Assembly (NCBI GenBank): GCA_003990745.1
Contig: RBNI01006265.1
Location: 1-11,537, forward strand
Origin: Jimgerdemannia flammicorona
Lineage: Eukaryota; Mucoromycota; Endogonomycetes; Endogonales; Endogonaceae
Direction: 5' to 3'
DNA: 11,537 bases
Each line of letters begins with the position of its first letter. The first letter of the stretch is position 1. Below are positions 7,831 through 11,537 of the stretch, in pieces. Both the position numbers and the translations under genes were made by a program. The notes below the pieces were generated by a model that was not told the DNA's origin, searched no databases, and saw only the letters and a program-made list of their open reading frames with translations.

Positions 7831-7939
7831 ATTATCTGATTTTGATCGAGTGGCTTAGCTCATAAGATTTGAGCAGTCACCCTTATCCTCGCAGCGACGC
7901 CACAGTTTATCCCTTTCATTTGTCAGAACAAACAAAAAA
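7831..7939 (+). promoter_or_regulatory. Core promoter and 5' UTR of the DHX35 gene
   Basis: Composition recovers here, with several CpGs and a pyrimidine-rich stretch around 7897-7921, and leads into an A-rich start context AACAAAAAAATGG with A at -3 and G at +4. That is a good fungal translation start. No clear TATA box is seen, as is usual for housekeeping genes. The transcription start cannot be placed. The AT-rich repeat DNA leaves little room for upstream control elements. Confidence 0.4.
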
Positions 7940-11473
<3,534 letters not shown>

Positions 11474-11537
11474 GTAAGTGAAGAATTTTTTCTTTTCCGT
11501 TTCTCTTACCTTTCCTTTCTTCCTTTTTTTTTTTTTT
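11474..11537 (+). other. Start of DHX35 intron 13, cut by the window edge
   Basis: GTAAGT follows ...AELA and the sequence becomes strongly pyrimidine-rich to the window end (TTTTCTTTTCC, then a T run), as in an intron. Without splicing the frame would meet TAA at 11475-11477, giving a protein lacking the usual last 25-30 residues. The strong donor and the family length favour splicing. Confidence 0.65.

Overview
The window looks like nuclear DNA of a filamentous fungus, most likely an ascomycete (Pezizomycotina); the class is uncertain. The reasons are one conserved eukaryotic RNA-helicase gene cut by many short GT-AG introns (80-280 bp), and a long block of AT-rich, CpG-free, repeat-filled DNA of the kind left when fungal transposons are mutated by RIP or by methylation-driven CpG decay.

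Layout. 1-1100: moderately GC, CpG-poor, transposon-like DNA with broken reading frames and no recognised domain. 1101-6706: a desert in which I found no CpG at all on a row-by-row scan (the last before it is at about 1019-1020, the next at 6707-6708). It holds a possible LTR (1101 to about 1365), a decayed minus-strand coding remnant interrupted by a 64-T tract with a flanking duplication, thirteen 14-bp tandem units (2178-2359), a non-autonomous LTR retroelement on the minus strand (3171-5532) with a 302-bp internal tandem repeat, and about 1.1 kb of very AT-rich DNA with a perfect hairpin. 6707 to about 7300: an island of normal composition with a small unrecognised minus-strand ORF (6747-7040) and promoter-like motifs upstream. 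About 7300-7830: AT-rich again.

7940 to the window end: the main gene, the fungal orthologue of the DEAH-box helicase DHX35 (S. pombe Gih35), a factor associated with the catalytic spliceosome. I resolved thirteen exons giving 673 residues. The last exon lies beyond the window. All helicase motifs are present and every exon joins in phase, so the gene appears intact.

The window is therefore one conserved splicing gene next to a mutated transposon graveyard. I found no operon, CRISPR, tRNA, rRNA or new defence-like system. The most notable structures are the CpG-free block, the oriented non-autonomous LTR element with its internal tandem repeat, and the duplicated site around the T tract.
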